This document shows, piece by piece, positions 43,493 through 52,572 of a stretch of 60,049 bases of DNA (the stretch's first letter is position 1; each line of letters begins with the position of its first letter). The DNA is from Natrinema thermotolerans DSM 11552. Lineage in GTDB: Archaea > Halobacteriota > Halobacteria > Halobacteriales > Natrialbaceae. A program made the translations under genes and the position numbers. The DNA is taken from NCBI GenBank assembly GCA_000337115.1, contig AOIR01000064.1, positions 102,135 through 162,183 of the forward strand, given 5' to 3'. The notes under the pieces were generated by a model, which did not search any database, was not told the origin of the DNA, and worked only from the letters and a program-made list of their open reading frames with translations.

Positions 43493-43945
43493 TCACCGAA
43501 GCGATGGGCGGGCGTCGACGCGCCACAGGAGGAGGCCGATCGAGACGGTCCAGAGCAACACCGTCGCAGTCGGCCCGTGGACCGCGAGGCCGGGGCTCCA
43601 GTCGGTTCGTAGCGGGAACAGCCACTCGATCCCCTTCGGCGAGAGCGAGTCGATCGCCAGATGCGACCCGAGCGCGAGGACGACCGCGGCCGCGACGGCC
43701 CGTTCACGGACGAGCGCGTAGCAGCCGACGACGACGGTCACCGCGAACAGCGGCGTATGGGTGATCCCGCGATGGACGAACGGCCAGCCGACCGCCGCCG
43801 GAAAGAGGAAGTCGACGTCCGGCAGGAGTCCGAAGACGACCCCGAGACGCGGATCGGCGTCGGTGAACCCGCGAACGAGGGCATACCCAACCAGCGCGTG
43901 GGTCGCGAACGCACCGGTAAGAAAGAGGATCCGTCCCAGTTCCAT
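43493..43945 (-). CDS. YdjM/DUF457-family membrane protein, third copy
   Basis: A 150-residue membrane protein with GLLPDVDFLFPAAVG, FVHRGITHTPLFA, GSHLAIDSLSPKGIEWLFPL and a C-terminal helix, all hallmarks of the YdjM-like family. More distant from the other two copies in the window than they are from each other. Role unknown; the family is often found near lipid and envelope genes. Confidence 0.82.
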   Translation of the reverse strand: MELGRILFLTGAFATHALVGYALVRGFTDADPRLGVVFGLLPDVDFLFPAAVGWPFVHRGITHTPLFAVTVVVGCYALVRERAVAAAVVLALGSHLAIDSLSPKGIEWLFPLRTDWSPGLAVHGPTATVLLWTVSIGLLLWRVDARPSLR

Positions 43946-44071
43946 CTGGTGATCCTTGGATTGCCGTCCTCAGATAGGTTTCGGTTCACTGAACAGAGTT
44001 CCCATAGCCAATGTATCACTATATCGGTCGAACCAACAGGACTTACATTCGGGGTCGAATACGACCCGCTA

Positions 44072-44596
44072 ATGATCCCGCTGCAACTCGAGGGGACGCC
44101 GTCCTGGCTCGAGTCGATGCTGACGTCGGAACTCGCGTTCGCTGTCCTGTTGGGGATCTGCGTTCTCGAGGGAGCGATGCTGTTGCGATTCATGCCGAGC
44201 GAACTCGTCGTGCCGGCCGCGCTGGCGGTGATCGGCTCGACGATCTCGAAGACGGTCACGATCGTCGCGATCGCGGTCGTCGGAACGACGATCGGCCAAC
44301 TCCTTCTGTTCCTCCTCGTTCGTCGAGCGGGTCGGGAGTACGTCATCCAGAAGCGGTGGTTCCCGATCACCGAGTCACGCCTCGAGCGGTTCGACGGCTG
44401 GTTCGACCGCTGGGGTGGAATCGCGGTGCCCGTAAGCAACACGATGCTGTTCGTTCGCGGACTGCTGACTGTCCCTGCGGGCCTCTCGGAGATGGACGCG
44501 AAATCGTTCCTCGTCCTGTCGGCGGTCGGGTCGCTGTCCTTCCAATCGATCCTCGCGGCACTGTACCTGCTCGGCGGGCACCTGCTGGCGCTGTAG
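44072..44596 (+). CDS. DedA/VTT-domain membrane protein
   Basis: A 174-residue DedA-family protein: ICVLEGAMLLRFMPSELVVPAAL matches the helix with the conserved Glu and the F-x-P-S-E motif, then TTIGQLLLFLLVRRAGREYV, RFDGWFDRWGGIAVPVSNTMLFVRGL and VPAGLSEM. DedA/VTT proteins scramble or flip lipid carriers such as undecaprenyl phosphate in bacteria; a dolichol-phosphate equivalent would fit the nearby glycosylation genes. ATG 44072 has a CTTACATT element about 30 nt upstream. Confidence 0.87.
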   Translation: MIPLQLEGTPSWLESMLTSELAFAVLLGICVLEGAMLLRFMPSELVVPAALAVIGSTISKTVTIVAIAVVGTTIGQLLLFLLVRRAGREYVIQKRWFPITESRLERFDGWFDRWGGIAVPVSNTMLFVRGLLTVPAGLSEMDAKSFLVLSAVGSLSFQSILAALYLLGGHLLAL

Positions 44597-44683
44597 TCGC
44601 CGATCGAGACCGATCGCTCGACACGTGACACAGCGGGATAGAATCGACGAGAGGGGATTTCTGAGGGCGTGTGCCGGTCCGAA

Positions 44684-46117
44684 CTACTCGCTTCGAGTCC
44701 GGTAGAACGGCAGCCGGAACCGAACGCCGGCGTCCCGGAGCTTCCATCTGATCTCGAGGGCGATCCACGCAAGCCCCGAGAAGAGGGCGACCCCGATGGC
44801 GGCGAACTCGGTCGACCCCATCCAGACCGGACTCACGAACAGGAGGGCGTTGTAGATCCGGTGTGGCAGGATCGACTCGATGAGATCCCCGAGGAAGGCG
44901 AGCGGGTTGAACTCGAAGCCGCCGCCGTCACCGTCGCCTCCGCCGCCGGTGTCGGCTGCGGTGCGGTTCTCGAGGCCGAGCGACTGGGCGCTCTGTCCGC
45001 CCTCGCTTTCGTCGCCCGGCTCGAGGCGTTCGGACTCGTAGGGGAGAGACGATTGCACCGACCAGACGATGTCGCCGGACTGGTTGACCTCTATCACACG
45101 GTTGCCGTGGGTGTCGGAGATCAGCGTGTTGCCGTTAGGCAGTCGGTCGGCGTCACGGGGCCACTGGATCCGATCGTCCTCCCAGAGCCACGTCTGTGTC
45201 CACTCGCCGTCCTCGCGCTGGAACTCCTTGATCTGGGCGTTCTCGGAGTCGGCCACGAGGATCGCCGGCCCACCCTGACTCTCCGGGATGTAGTCGGGGT
45301 TGTGCTGCTCGTGGAGAACGTCGTAGTCGTTCTCGCTCCCCAGCGTCCAGTCCTCGAGCAGGCCCTCCTCCCGGTCGAGGAAGACGACCTGATCCTGGTT
45401 ACGCAGGCTGGCCATGATGCGCCCTTCCATCTGGCCCTCCTCGATATACTCGACGTCGTTGATGTGGGCCCAGTCGCGGGGCCAGGAGTGACCGCCCTCG
45501 AGCGGGAAGTCGCTTTGTGCGTCCCAGAGCCACTCGACGACTTCGGTTTCCGTGTTCACGATGAACACCTGGTCGGCGACCATGTCCGCGACGACGAAGT
45601 GACTCTCGTTGATGCGGTCGACGTCGTGCCACTCGCCGGCGTACTCCTTGTAGTCGTAGCGCTCGTAGAGGACCTCGACTTCGCCGGTCTCGAGGTCGGC
45701 GCGCTCGATAACGTTACGCGTACACGGCGGAGCGCCGCAGTTGGGCCCCTCGGTGTGGAGGGTATCCGTCGCGGCGTACTCGACGGTCAACGGATCGCCC
45801 TCGACGGGATCGGCGTCGAAGTACTTCGTCCGCGAGTTGTTGTAGTAGAGGACCTCGCCGTTGGGCTGGTACGCCGTGATCGTGCCGGCGCGACCGGACT
45901 CGGTGACGACCGTGTGGTTATCGGTTGGCGGGGCGTCCGGGACGTCTGCCTTCGACGCCGTCGAGACGCCCTCTCCTGCGGCGCTTGCGACGACGGCCGC
46001 CGAGACGAGAATCAGGACGACGAACGCGACTCGGAGCCGGTTCCGGGAGAGTGCGGCCCGGACGCTACCGAGTCCCGACCGGACGTCCCCGGCCGACGGC
46101 AGCGAGCGCTCGGTCAC
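44684..46117 (-). CDS. Membrane-anchored arylsulfotransferase-family protein
   Basis: A 477-residue protein with an N-terminal membrane helix (about 29-47), an extracellular beta-propeller and two C-terminal helices (about 410-460). Propeller motifs match the arylsulfotransferase family: WHDVDRIN, WAHINDVEYIEEG, LHEQHNPDYIP and WPRDADRLPNGNTLISD, with histidines positioned as in PAPS-independent ASST. Two cysteines (CGAPPC) might form a loop disulphide. GTG 46117 is chosen because a strong Shine-Dalgarno GGTGATC stands 5 nt before it. Substrate could be surface glycan or glycolipid, by context only. Confidence 0.82.
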   Translation of the reverse strand: MTERSLPSAGDVRSGLGSVRAALSRNRLRVAFVVLILVSAAVVASAAGEGVSTASKADVPDAPPTDNHTVVTESGRAGTITAYQPNGEVLYYNNSRTKYFDADPVEGDPLTVEYAATDTLHTEGPNCGAPPCTRNVIERADLETGEVEVLYERYDYKEYAGEWHDVDRINESHFVVADMVADQVFIVNTETEVVEWLWDAQSDFPLEGGHSWPRDWAHINDVEYIEEGQMEGRIMASLRNQDQVVFLDREEGLLEDWTLGSENDYDVLHEQHNPDYIPESQGGPAILVADSENAQIKEFQREDGEWTQTWLWEDDRIQWPRDADRLPNGNTLISDTHGNRVIEVNQSGDIVWSVQSSLPYESERLEPGDESEGGQSAQSLGLENRTAADTGGGGDGDGGGFEFNPLAFLGDLIESILPHRIYNALLFVSPVWMGSTEFAAIGVALFSGLAWIALEIRWKLRDAGVRFRLPFYRTRSE

Positions 46118-46122
46118 GGTTC

Positions 46123-46129
46123 GATCACC
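46123..46129 (-). promoter_or_regulatory. Shine-Dalgarno site for the arylsulfotransferase gene
   Basis: GGTGATC on the minus strand is a seven-base match to the archaeal 16S tail and lies 5 nt before GTG 46117. It shows that this gene is expressed with a leader, unlike many leaderless neighbours. Confidence 0.6.
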
Positions 46130-46233
46130 ACTGCGGGTACTGTCTGGGGAACCATTGCCTTCCGGTTCAGAGCCGAGACACTAGTACCTTTTCTAACCGA
46201 TTCAGGGCGGTGATTTCAGTATCTCGTGGGCAG

Positions 46234-47112
46234 TCAGTCCCGATCAGCAGCGAGGCGTGTCGTGAGAACCGGAACCGGCGAGGTACGCATCACCCGCTCG
46301 GTGAAACTGCCGAGCAGGTGTCGATCGAGACCGGTGTGGCCGTGGGTCCCCATCACGATGAGATCCGCGGCCGTGGAGTCGGCTGCGGCCGTGATCTCCC
46401 GGGCGACCGATCCCGACGCGATCGTCGTCGTCACGTCGTCGACACCGGCTTCTCGGGCGGTCGCCGCGGCCTCGTCGAGGACCGCCTGGACGTTCTCCTC
46501 AACGCCCGCGGAGAGGGCGGCCGACCCCGTATCGAGGACCTCCGGGAGTTCGTCGACGACAGACAGCAGGTGGACGGTCGCGCCGCAGTCGGCGGCGATC
46601 GACGCGGCTTCCTCGAGCGCGGCCGTCGCGTGGTCGCTTCCGTCGGTCGGTACCAGCACGTTCTCGTAGGGGTAGGTCGCCCTCGCGTCCTCGGCCGCAC
46701 GAACGGTCAAGACCGGCACGTCGCTTCGGTTCACGACGTGATCGGTGACGTTCCCGAGGACGTACTCCCCGAGCCCGCGCCGACCGTGGGTGCCCATCGC
46801 CACGCGGTCGAACTCGTCGCCGGTCGCGTACTCGACGATCACGTCCCGCGGGTCGCCCTGGGTGACGTCCTTCACGTACGAGACGCCCCGTTCGTCGGCC
46901 CGATCGGCGGCGTCCGAGACGATCTCCGAGCCCTCCAGCTCGAGGGCGTCGACGACCTCGGTGCCGAGGCGCGTGATGCTCGGTTGGTTCGTGTCCGCGA
47001 CCGTAAGCAGGTGGACCGTCAGTTCCCGGTCGGCCGCGATATCGAGCGCGTGTTCGAGGGCGGCCGTCGCGGCGTCGCTTCCGTCGGTCGGCACGAGGAT
47101 TCGACTCGCCAT
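46234..47112 (-). CDS. Universal stress protein with two Usp domains
   Basis: A 292-residue tandem UspA protein. Each half begins ILVPTDGSDAATAALEHA or VLVPTDGSDHATAALEEA and ends with an ATP-binding loop GTHGRRGLGEYVLGNVTDHV or GTHGHTGLDRHLLGSFTERV (G-x2-G-x9-G-S/N-x-T). The last strand of each domain reads VPVLTVR or VPVLTTR. It probably senses ATP or helps stress survival. It lies downstream of the HalOD1 and Bat-like genes on the same strand and may be regulated by them. Confidence 0.92.
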   Translation of the reverse strand: MASRILVPTDGSDAATAALEHALDIAADRELTVHLLTVADTNQPSITRLGTEVVDALELEGSEIVSDAADRADERGVSYVKDVTQGDPRDVIVEYATGDEFDRVAMGTHGRRGLGEYVLGNVTDHVVNRSDVPVLTVRAAEDARATYPYENVLVPTDGSDHATAALEEAASIAADCGATVHLLSVVDELPEVLDTGSAALSAGVEENVQAVLDEAAATAREAGVDDVTTTIASGSVAREITAAADSTAADLIVMGTHGHTGLDRHLLGSFTERVMRTSPVPVLTTRLAADRD

Positions 47113-47214
47113 GCGCTGGCTTGGGCCGCCACCCGCTTACCGTTGTGGGATATCCCGGCCCGGACGCGGTCGGTATCGGACGACCGCCCCGGAGAAGAAG
47201 GACTCGGCAGCGCC

Positions 47215-47514
47215 TCAGACCGATGCAACCCGGATCTCGCCGTCCGCCGTGACCGTGACGAGACAGTCGCTGTACTCGAACGTCACCGAGCCGTTGGATC
47301 GGAGACCGTCCGTCCGCGGTTCGAACAGTCGCTCGAGCGCGTCGGCGTTGATCGAGTAGTGAAGCGGCTCGAGATCCGTGACCTCGACCCCCTTGTACGT
47401 TGCGACGGCGTCCGCGACGGTAACGCTGAGCGGTTCGTCGTCGAGTCTATCGTATTGGACGGCATAGTGATCCCGGTGTGCGGTCGACTGTGATGGTGAA
47501 CTCGTTTCAGTCAT
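47215..47514 (-). CDS. HalOD1 output-domain protein
   Basis: A 99-residue single HalOD1 domain: SVTVADAVATYKGVEVTDLEPLHYSINADALERLF and VTFEYSDCLVTVTADGEIRV. HalOD1 is a haloarchaeal output domain often found at the end of signalling proteins or alone. It sits 106 nt downstream of the large Bat-like sensor gene in the same direction, suggesting a shared signalling path. Start at ATG 47514. Confidence 0.87.
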   Translation of the reverse strand: MTETSSPSQSTAHRDHYAVQYDRLDDEPLSVTVADAVATYKGVEVTDLEPLHYSINADALERLFEPRTDGLRSNGSVTFEYSDCLVTVTADGEIRVASV

Positions 47515-47620
47515 GTATCGTACCCCCAATGCGGTCGATGGGAACTCGTCCCCCGATTCACGAGTCGTTGTAAAGAGCTTGATCGTTAACTGTATAATGG
47601 ATATTTCACGACGTGGTTAA

Positions 47621-50600
47621 TCAGTTAACCCCCTCCGTGGTCGTCCCGTCGAAGAGCGCCGCGAACAGTTTCCGCTCGGCCGACCGAACGTGCTTGTGAA
47701 ACGCGGGCGAAGAGATATCAAGCGAGTCGGCGATCTCCTCGCCGGTCGCTCGACGCGGCCACTCGAAGAACCCGCCGTGATAGGCCGTCTGGACGACCTC
47801 TCGCTGGCGATCAGTAAAGGACTCGAGGAGGACCGTCCGCGTGCCCCCGCCGACCGTCTCGGGGTCGTCGGTCGGGGCCTCACGTCGCGCGACCATCGAC
47901 ACCGAGGGACCGCTGCGGGTGATGTCGGCAAGCAGTTCACGGACCTCGACGGCATCGGGAACGTCGACGACGGCGCGACCGCCCGACTCGTCGACCGAGA
48001 ACTCGCGCAGCCGCGCGCCGTGGGTACCGGCGATCGAGCCGAGGAACGAATCGGTCATCCGGAGCTGGACGAGCGTCTCCCCCTCGTGGTCGGCGATCGT
48101 CGTGATCTCGCTAATCCCGTCGACCGCGGCGAGGTCGACGGCCGATGCGGGATCGTCGATCGGCCCTTCGATCGCTGCGAAGACGAGCTGTGGCCCCTCG
48201 TCCGGTGCCGTCGCCCCCTCGTATCTCACGGGCGATCCGAGACGCGCCGCCAACTGACACAGCGTCGCGTCGGCTGCGACTGCGAGTTCGACCTCGGTGC
48301 GGTCGTCGCCGAACAGCGCGTTCTTGCGTTTGACGGCGTCGATTGCGTAGGCGATCGTCTCGCCGAGTTCCGACAGCATCGAGCGAAGCGTCTCGTCGAC
48401 GGCGTCGCGCTCCTCGCCATAGATCGAGACGACACCGTAGCAGAACCCGTCGTAGACCAGCGGGACCGCATACACCGACTGGAAGTTCCGGGAGAGCGCC
48501 TTCCGTCGCCACTCCCCGTCATGGACCGCGTCGGCGACGTTCTCGACGTAGACCGGGGCCTGCGTTCGCGCCGCCCGTCCCGCGGGTTCGGCCGCCGAGT
48601 CGTCGACCGCCGTCGCCGTCACCGCCTCGAGATACCCCCGTTCGGCCCCCGCGTGAGCCCGCACCTGCAGGCGGTTCCCGCCGGGGTCGGGCTCCCCGAA
48701 CCAGGCCAGCGAACACGACTCGAGGGCGGCTAGCCGCCGGGGGACGCCGCGTTCGATCTCGGCCCGGGAGTCCGCTTTCAACAGGAGTTCCTCGATCGAC
48801 TGCCGGATCTCGTTGGCGTCGTTAAGCCGCTCGAGGTGGCGGTTCTGTGCCTCGAGTTCGCGTTCGCGGTCGCGGAGCCGACGCGTTCGGCCGATCCGAT
48901 CGAGCGCCGCCTCCGCGGCTCGAGCGAACAGCTCCGCGAGTTCGACCGTCTCGTCGTCGTAGGCGGCCGGGTCGGTCGACAGCGCGACGACCACGCCGTG
49001 TTCGCCCAGCGGGACGGAGAGGACGCTCCGTGCGGCCGTTTCTTCGTCGGACACCGCGGTCGAATCTCGAGTGTCGTCGTAGATCGCCGTCTCGCCGTTC
49101 ACGAACGTCTCCCAGACGATGCTCCCGTCCGGCTCGATCCGTGGCGGCGAACCGAAGGTCGACTCGAACGCCGACGCGTGGGCCGCCGGCCGGAGTTCGT
49201 TCGCGCGCTCGTCGAACCGGTAGACGACGCTGTCGAGGTCGAGAACGTCGGTCGCGACCTCGACGATGGACTCGCAGGCGGCTGCCTTCGAGTCGACGGT
49301 CAACAGATGGCTGCTCGCCTCGTGGAGTCCGCTGAGCGCCTCCTGGTACTGTACCCGTTCGGTGATGTCGCTTGCGACGCCGATCACGCGGTCGACGTCG
49401 CCGCCGTTGGTGATCGGTCGATACCACATCTCGAAGACCCGGTCCGAGAGTTCCCGCCGGGAGTGGACGTCCTCGCCCTCGAGGGCACGTCTCGCGTCGT
49501 CACAGATGTCCGGATAGTCCCCGAGCTGGTCGAAAAAGGAGTCACCGACGACCTCGCCGGCATCGGTGCCGAGATTCGCGAGCCCGCGCCCCTCCGAGAG
49601 CGTGAACGTCCCGTCCTCGTCGAGGACGAACAGGACGATCGGTGCGTTCTCAACCAACGTCTGTAGTCGCTCGGTCCGTTCGGTCAGGTCCCGCTTTCGC
49701 TGGACGCGGTCGGTGACGTCCCGCCAGTAGACCGACATCCCCGACGGCGACGGGTAGATCCGCGCCTCGATCCACGCGTCGTAGGCGTCGAGGTAGCCCT
49801 CGACGGTCCGGGACTCCTGCTCGGCCATCGCTTCGGTGGCCGCGGACTGAAACGCCGTCCCGGTCATTTCCGGGAACACCTCGAGGATGTGTCGGCCGAG
49901 CAACTCGGAGCGGTCGGTAGAGAGGATCTCGAGGGCGCGATCGTTGACGTAGGTGAATTCCCAGTCCGAATCGAGGGCGTAGAAGGCGTCGGTGACGCGT
50001 TTGAACGACTCGCTCAGTTCCCGCTCGATGCGGTGGTACTCGGTGATATCCCGGATCGACGCGACGACGCCGTCGACGACGCCGTCCCCGAGCCGGTTGG
50101 TGAGGACGGCCTCGTGGACGTACCACGCGCCGTCGGCGTGCTGGCACGTGTACTCGACGGACCGGGAGGTGCCCAGGTCGGCCTCGCGGACCGCCTCGAA
50201 CTCGGCCGCGACCGCCGCCGTATCGTCCTCGTGGACGTGATCGAGATAGTGATCGCCACGGAGGGCGGTGGGATCGTAGCCGCCGGCGACTTCGACCGCC
50301 GGGCTGGCGTAGGATATCTCCCCGTCGGCCTCGATCGTGAGTACCACTTCCGAGGAGTACTCGAGAATGATCCGGTACCACTCCGGCCCACGAACGGGCG
50401 GTCCGTCCGCCGTCGCTGCCCGCGCGTCGGTGGCGACCGCCCGCTCGAGCCGATGAGCCAGCAGCGCCGGGTTCCGGGCGGTCGTCGCGGCGATCACGTC
50501 GGTCGCCCCTCGACGGACGTCGTCGATCGACTCGTCTCCCGTCGGGTCGAGGGCGTAGACGACCGGACACGACCCGGCGAGGTCGTCGACGACGGTCGGG

Positions 50601-50785
50601 TCGTCGGTCAGGACGCAGTCGGCCGCCTCGAGTCGATCGTCGGCGAGGTCGTCGACCCCCGTGACCGGCCCCGTCACCGTCAGCCGTTCGTCGGCGAACT
50701 CCGCCGTCGACCGGGCCCACTCGGACGAACCGACGACGAGCGCGCGAACCGGCGTCGGTTCGGTCGCCGTGAAACCGCGTGTCAT
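47621..50785 (-). CDS. Bat-like multi-PAS/GAF sensor transcriptional regulator
   Basis: A 1054-residue regulator. Approximate domains: a receiver-like module without clear phosphoacceptor geometry (10-115), three PAS domains (135-250, 255-375, 385-505; YASPAVEVAGGYD, TYVNDRALEIL, FTLSEGRGLANLG), a first GAF (515-660), a second GAF of bacterioopsin-activator type (700-850), the Bat-associated domain (860-985), and a C-terminal HTH_10 (TDRQREVVQTAYHGGFFEWPRR then ISSPAFHKHVRSAERK). Bat proteins sense oxygen, light or redox and activate genes. No cofactor residue is certain. It likely controls the following HalOD1 and Usp genes or distant targets. Confidence 0.9.
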   Translation of the reverse strand: MTRGFTATEPTPVRALVVGSSEWARSTAEFADERLTVTGPVTGVDDLADDRLEAADCVLTDDPTVVDDLAGSCPVVYALDPTGDESIDDVRRGATDVIAATTARNPALLAHRLERAVATDARAATADGPPVRGPEWYRIILEYSSEVVLTIEADGEISYASPAVEVAGGYDPTALRGDHYLDHVHEDDTAAVAAEFEAVREADLGTSRSVEYTCQHADGAWYVHEAVLTNRLGDGVVDGVVASIRDITEYHRIERELSESFKRVTDAFYALDSDWEFTYVNDRALEILSTDRSELLGRHILEVFPEMTGTAFQSAATEAMAEQESRTVEGYLDAYDAWIEARIYPSPSGMSVYWRDVTDRVQRKRDLTERTERLQTLVENAPIVLFVLDEDGTFTLSEGRGLANLGTDAGEVVGDSFFDQLGDYPDICDDARRALEGEDVHSRRELSDRVFEMWYRPITNGGDVDRVIGVASDITERVQYQEALSGLHEASSHLLTVDSKAAACESIVEVATDVLDLDSVVYRFDERANELRPAAHASAFESTFGSPPRIEPDGSIVWETFVNGETAIYDDTRDSTAVSDEETAARSVLSVPLGEHGVVVALSTDPAAYDDETVELAELFARAAEAALDRIGRTRRLRDRERELEAQNRHLERLNDANEIRQSIEELLLKADSRAEIERGVPRRLAALESCSLAWFGEPDPGGNRLQVRAHAGAERGYLEAVTATAVDDSAAEPAGRAARTQAPVYVENVADAVHDGEWRRKALSRNFQSVYAVPLVYDGFCYGVVSIYGEERDAVDETLRSMLSELGETIAYAIDAVKRKNALFGDDRTEVELAVAADATLCQLAARLGSPVRYEGATAPDEGPQLVFAAIEGPIDDPASAVDLAAVDGISEITTIADHEGETLVQLRMTDSFLGSIAGTHGARLREFSVDESGGRAVVDVPDAVEVRELLADITRSGPSVSMVARREAPTDDPETVGGGTRTVLLESFTDRQREVVQTAYHGGFFEWPRRATGEEIADSLDISSPAFHKHVRSAERKLFAALFDGTTTEGVN

Positions 50786-50860
50786 ACGTCTGCTGGGAGC
50801 GCAGCGCGTAAAAATCTCGTGTCGGTTGCGGCGTCGGCTCGCTCGCGCCGGTCAGCTCGC

Positions 50861-51907
50861 CTACTCGAGGGAGAGCGGGGCGTGTTCGGCCCGGTACCCA
50901 TCGGCGGTGTCTACGACCTCGCAAACCGCCCACAACCGAATCTCCCGTTCCATCGCCGTCACGACCGGCGTCTCGTAGTGTTCGGCCTCGTACTCGAGGG
51001 ACTCGCCCGCTTCGCGGCGGCGCTCGACGAACTCGCGGTGACGTTCGAGTCGCGTCCGGCCGACCGACCGGGACAGCGCCGGGAGTTCCGCGAGGTGATC
51101 GTCGAAGGTCTCGAGAAACGCCGCCTCGAGTTCCGCACCCACGGAGTTGCGGCCGGCACACATCGCCGCCAGCGTCGTCGTTCCAGTCCCCCAGAAGGGG
51201 TCGAGAACGGTGTCTTCGTAGGCCGAATACATACAGATCAGCCGGTAGGGGATCTCGAGGGGGTAGGCCGCGGACCGCTCCCGGAGTTCGTCGTCCTCGA
51301 GGGCCTGTAGCTCGCCGGTAACTTCCGTCCAGACGTCGGAGAACCAGCGGTTGCGCTCCTCCCAGAAGTAGGCGGCCTCGTACCGGCGGTCGGCGCCCGG
51401 CTCGAACGAGCGCCGCTGTCCCCCCTTCCGGAAGACCAGGATGTACTCGTGTTCCAGCGTGACGTAGGCGTTTGGCGGGATCATCCCGCTGCCCATGAAC
51501 TTGGCCGCGCTGTTTGCCGGCTTGCGCCAGAGGACGTCCGGCAGCGGATCGAACCCCCGCTCCTCGAACGCCGAGAGGACGCGGGCGTGGTTCGGGTAGA
51601 CCCGGAAGCTGTCGTCGACCGATCGGGTCGCGTCACCCACGTTGATACAGGCGATCCCACCGTCGACCAACACCCGCTCGAGTTCGTCCCAGACCCGGTC
51701 GAGCTGGGCGTGCATCGCCTCGAACGCCGCCCGCCCGTCGCCGGCGTCTAACGCGTCCCCGATGGCCGGATCGAGATCGGTAAAGAGGTCGTCCCACATC
51801 TCGATCATCGGATAGGGGGGAGACGTGACGACGAGTTCGACGGACGCGTCGTCGACCGCGGAGAGATCGCGGGCGTCGCCGACGAACACGCGGTGGGTCG
51901 TTTCCAT
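50861..51907 (-). CDS. DNA methyltransferase, N4-cytosine (SPPY) type
   Basis: A 348-residue beta-class DNA methyltransferase. Catalytic motif IV reads TSPPYP (S29-Y32), typical of N4-methylcytosine enzymes, and SAM motif I is DPFWGTGTTTLAA near residue 225, followed by GRNSVGAELE. No restriction nuclease is next to it, so it is probably an orphan methylase. A CTAG-specific N4 methyltransferase is common in haloarchaea, and this might be that enzyme; the target-recognition part cannot be assigned by eye. Confidence 0.85.
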   Translation of the reverse strand: METTHRVFVGDARDLSAVDDASVELVVTSPPYPMIEMWDDLFTDLDPAIGDALDAGDGRAAFEAMHAQLDRVWDELERVLVDGGIACINVGDATRSVDDSFRVYPNHARVLSAFEERGFDPLPDVLWRKPANSAAKFMGSGMIPPNAYVTLEHEYILVFRKGGQRRSFEPGADRRYEAAYFWEERNRWFSDVWTEVTGELQALEDDELRERSAAYPLEIPYRLICMYSAYEDTVLDPFWGTGTTTLAAMCAGRNSVGAELEAAFLETFDDHLAELPALSRSVGRTRLERHREFVERRREAGESLEYEAEHYETPVVTAMEREIRLWAVCEVVDTADGYRAEHAPLSLE

Positions 51908-52041
51908 TGGCTACACACTGTCAGCGTCGCACCCTTAGCTCCTTCGTCACCGCCGCGACCGCGGGCCACTGCGGCGATACTGACGGCCCGGTTGCGGGCA
52001 CGAACTGACTGCGACGAAAAGGGACCGGAGGCGACTCGCGC

Positions 52042-52572
52042 TTACTCTTCGGTCTCTTCGTCCGCCCCCGACTCGGCCTCGGCTTCCTCGGGTTCGTCGC
52101 CCTCGCCGCCAGTGGCGGGTTCGAACTCCTCGATCGGCTCCCATTCGGCCTCCTCGTCGCCGGCGAGTCGACGACGGAGGATCGCGGCCCCAGCAAGCAG
52201 TCCAACGCCAAGCAGGAGCCGCGGCAGCATCGAGGAGCCGCCCCCGGCTTCGTCCGTCTCGGTCGTTTCCTCGCCCGTTTCGCTCGTTCCGGCCGTCGTC
52301 TCCATCACGTCCTCGATGATCTCGGGTTCCTCGATGTCCTCGATCGGCGACTCCTCGAGTTCCGGTGAGTTCCGCCCCGCCAGAAAGCCAAGCGCCGCAC
52401 CGAGGCCGAACAGGGCCCCCGCGAGCGGCAGCCGCCCGCCGGAGCGTCCACCCTCCGACTCCTCGACGGCCTCGAGGATCGACTCGCGCAGCGGCGAGTC
52501 CATCCCCTTGGTGATCGCTTCCTTGACGACGAGTTCCGATAGCGTCCTGTCCTGTTGCTCCGTCTCGGGCAT
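52042..52572 (-). CDS. Acidic membrane-associated hypothetical protein
   Basis: A 176-residue protein. The N-terminal part (VVKEAITKGMDSPLRESILEAVEE) is a haloarchaeal hallmark, followed by a short Gly/Ala helix LPLAGALFGLGAALGFLAG, an acidic spacer, a second helix MLPRLLLGVGLLAGAAIL ending in RRRL, and a Glu-rich tail. Two membrane passes with charged ends are expected. Function unknown. Start at ATG 52572. Confidence 0.7.
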   Translation of the reverse strand: MPETEQQDRTLSELVVKEAITKGMDSPLRESILEAVEESEGGRSGGRLPLAGALFGLGAALGFLAGRNSPELEESPIEDIEEPEIIEDVMETTAGTSETGEETTETDEAGGGSSMLPRLLLGVGLLAGAAILRRRLAGDEEAEWEPIEEFEPATGGEGDEPEEAEAESGADEETEE

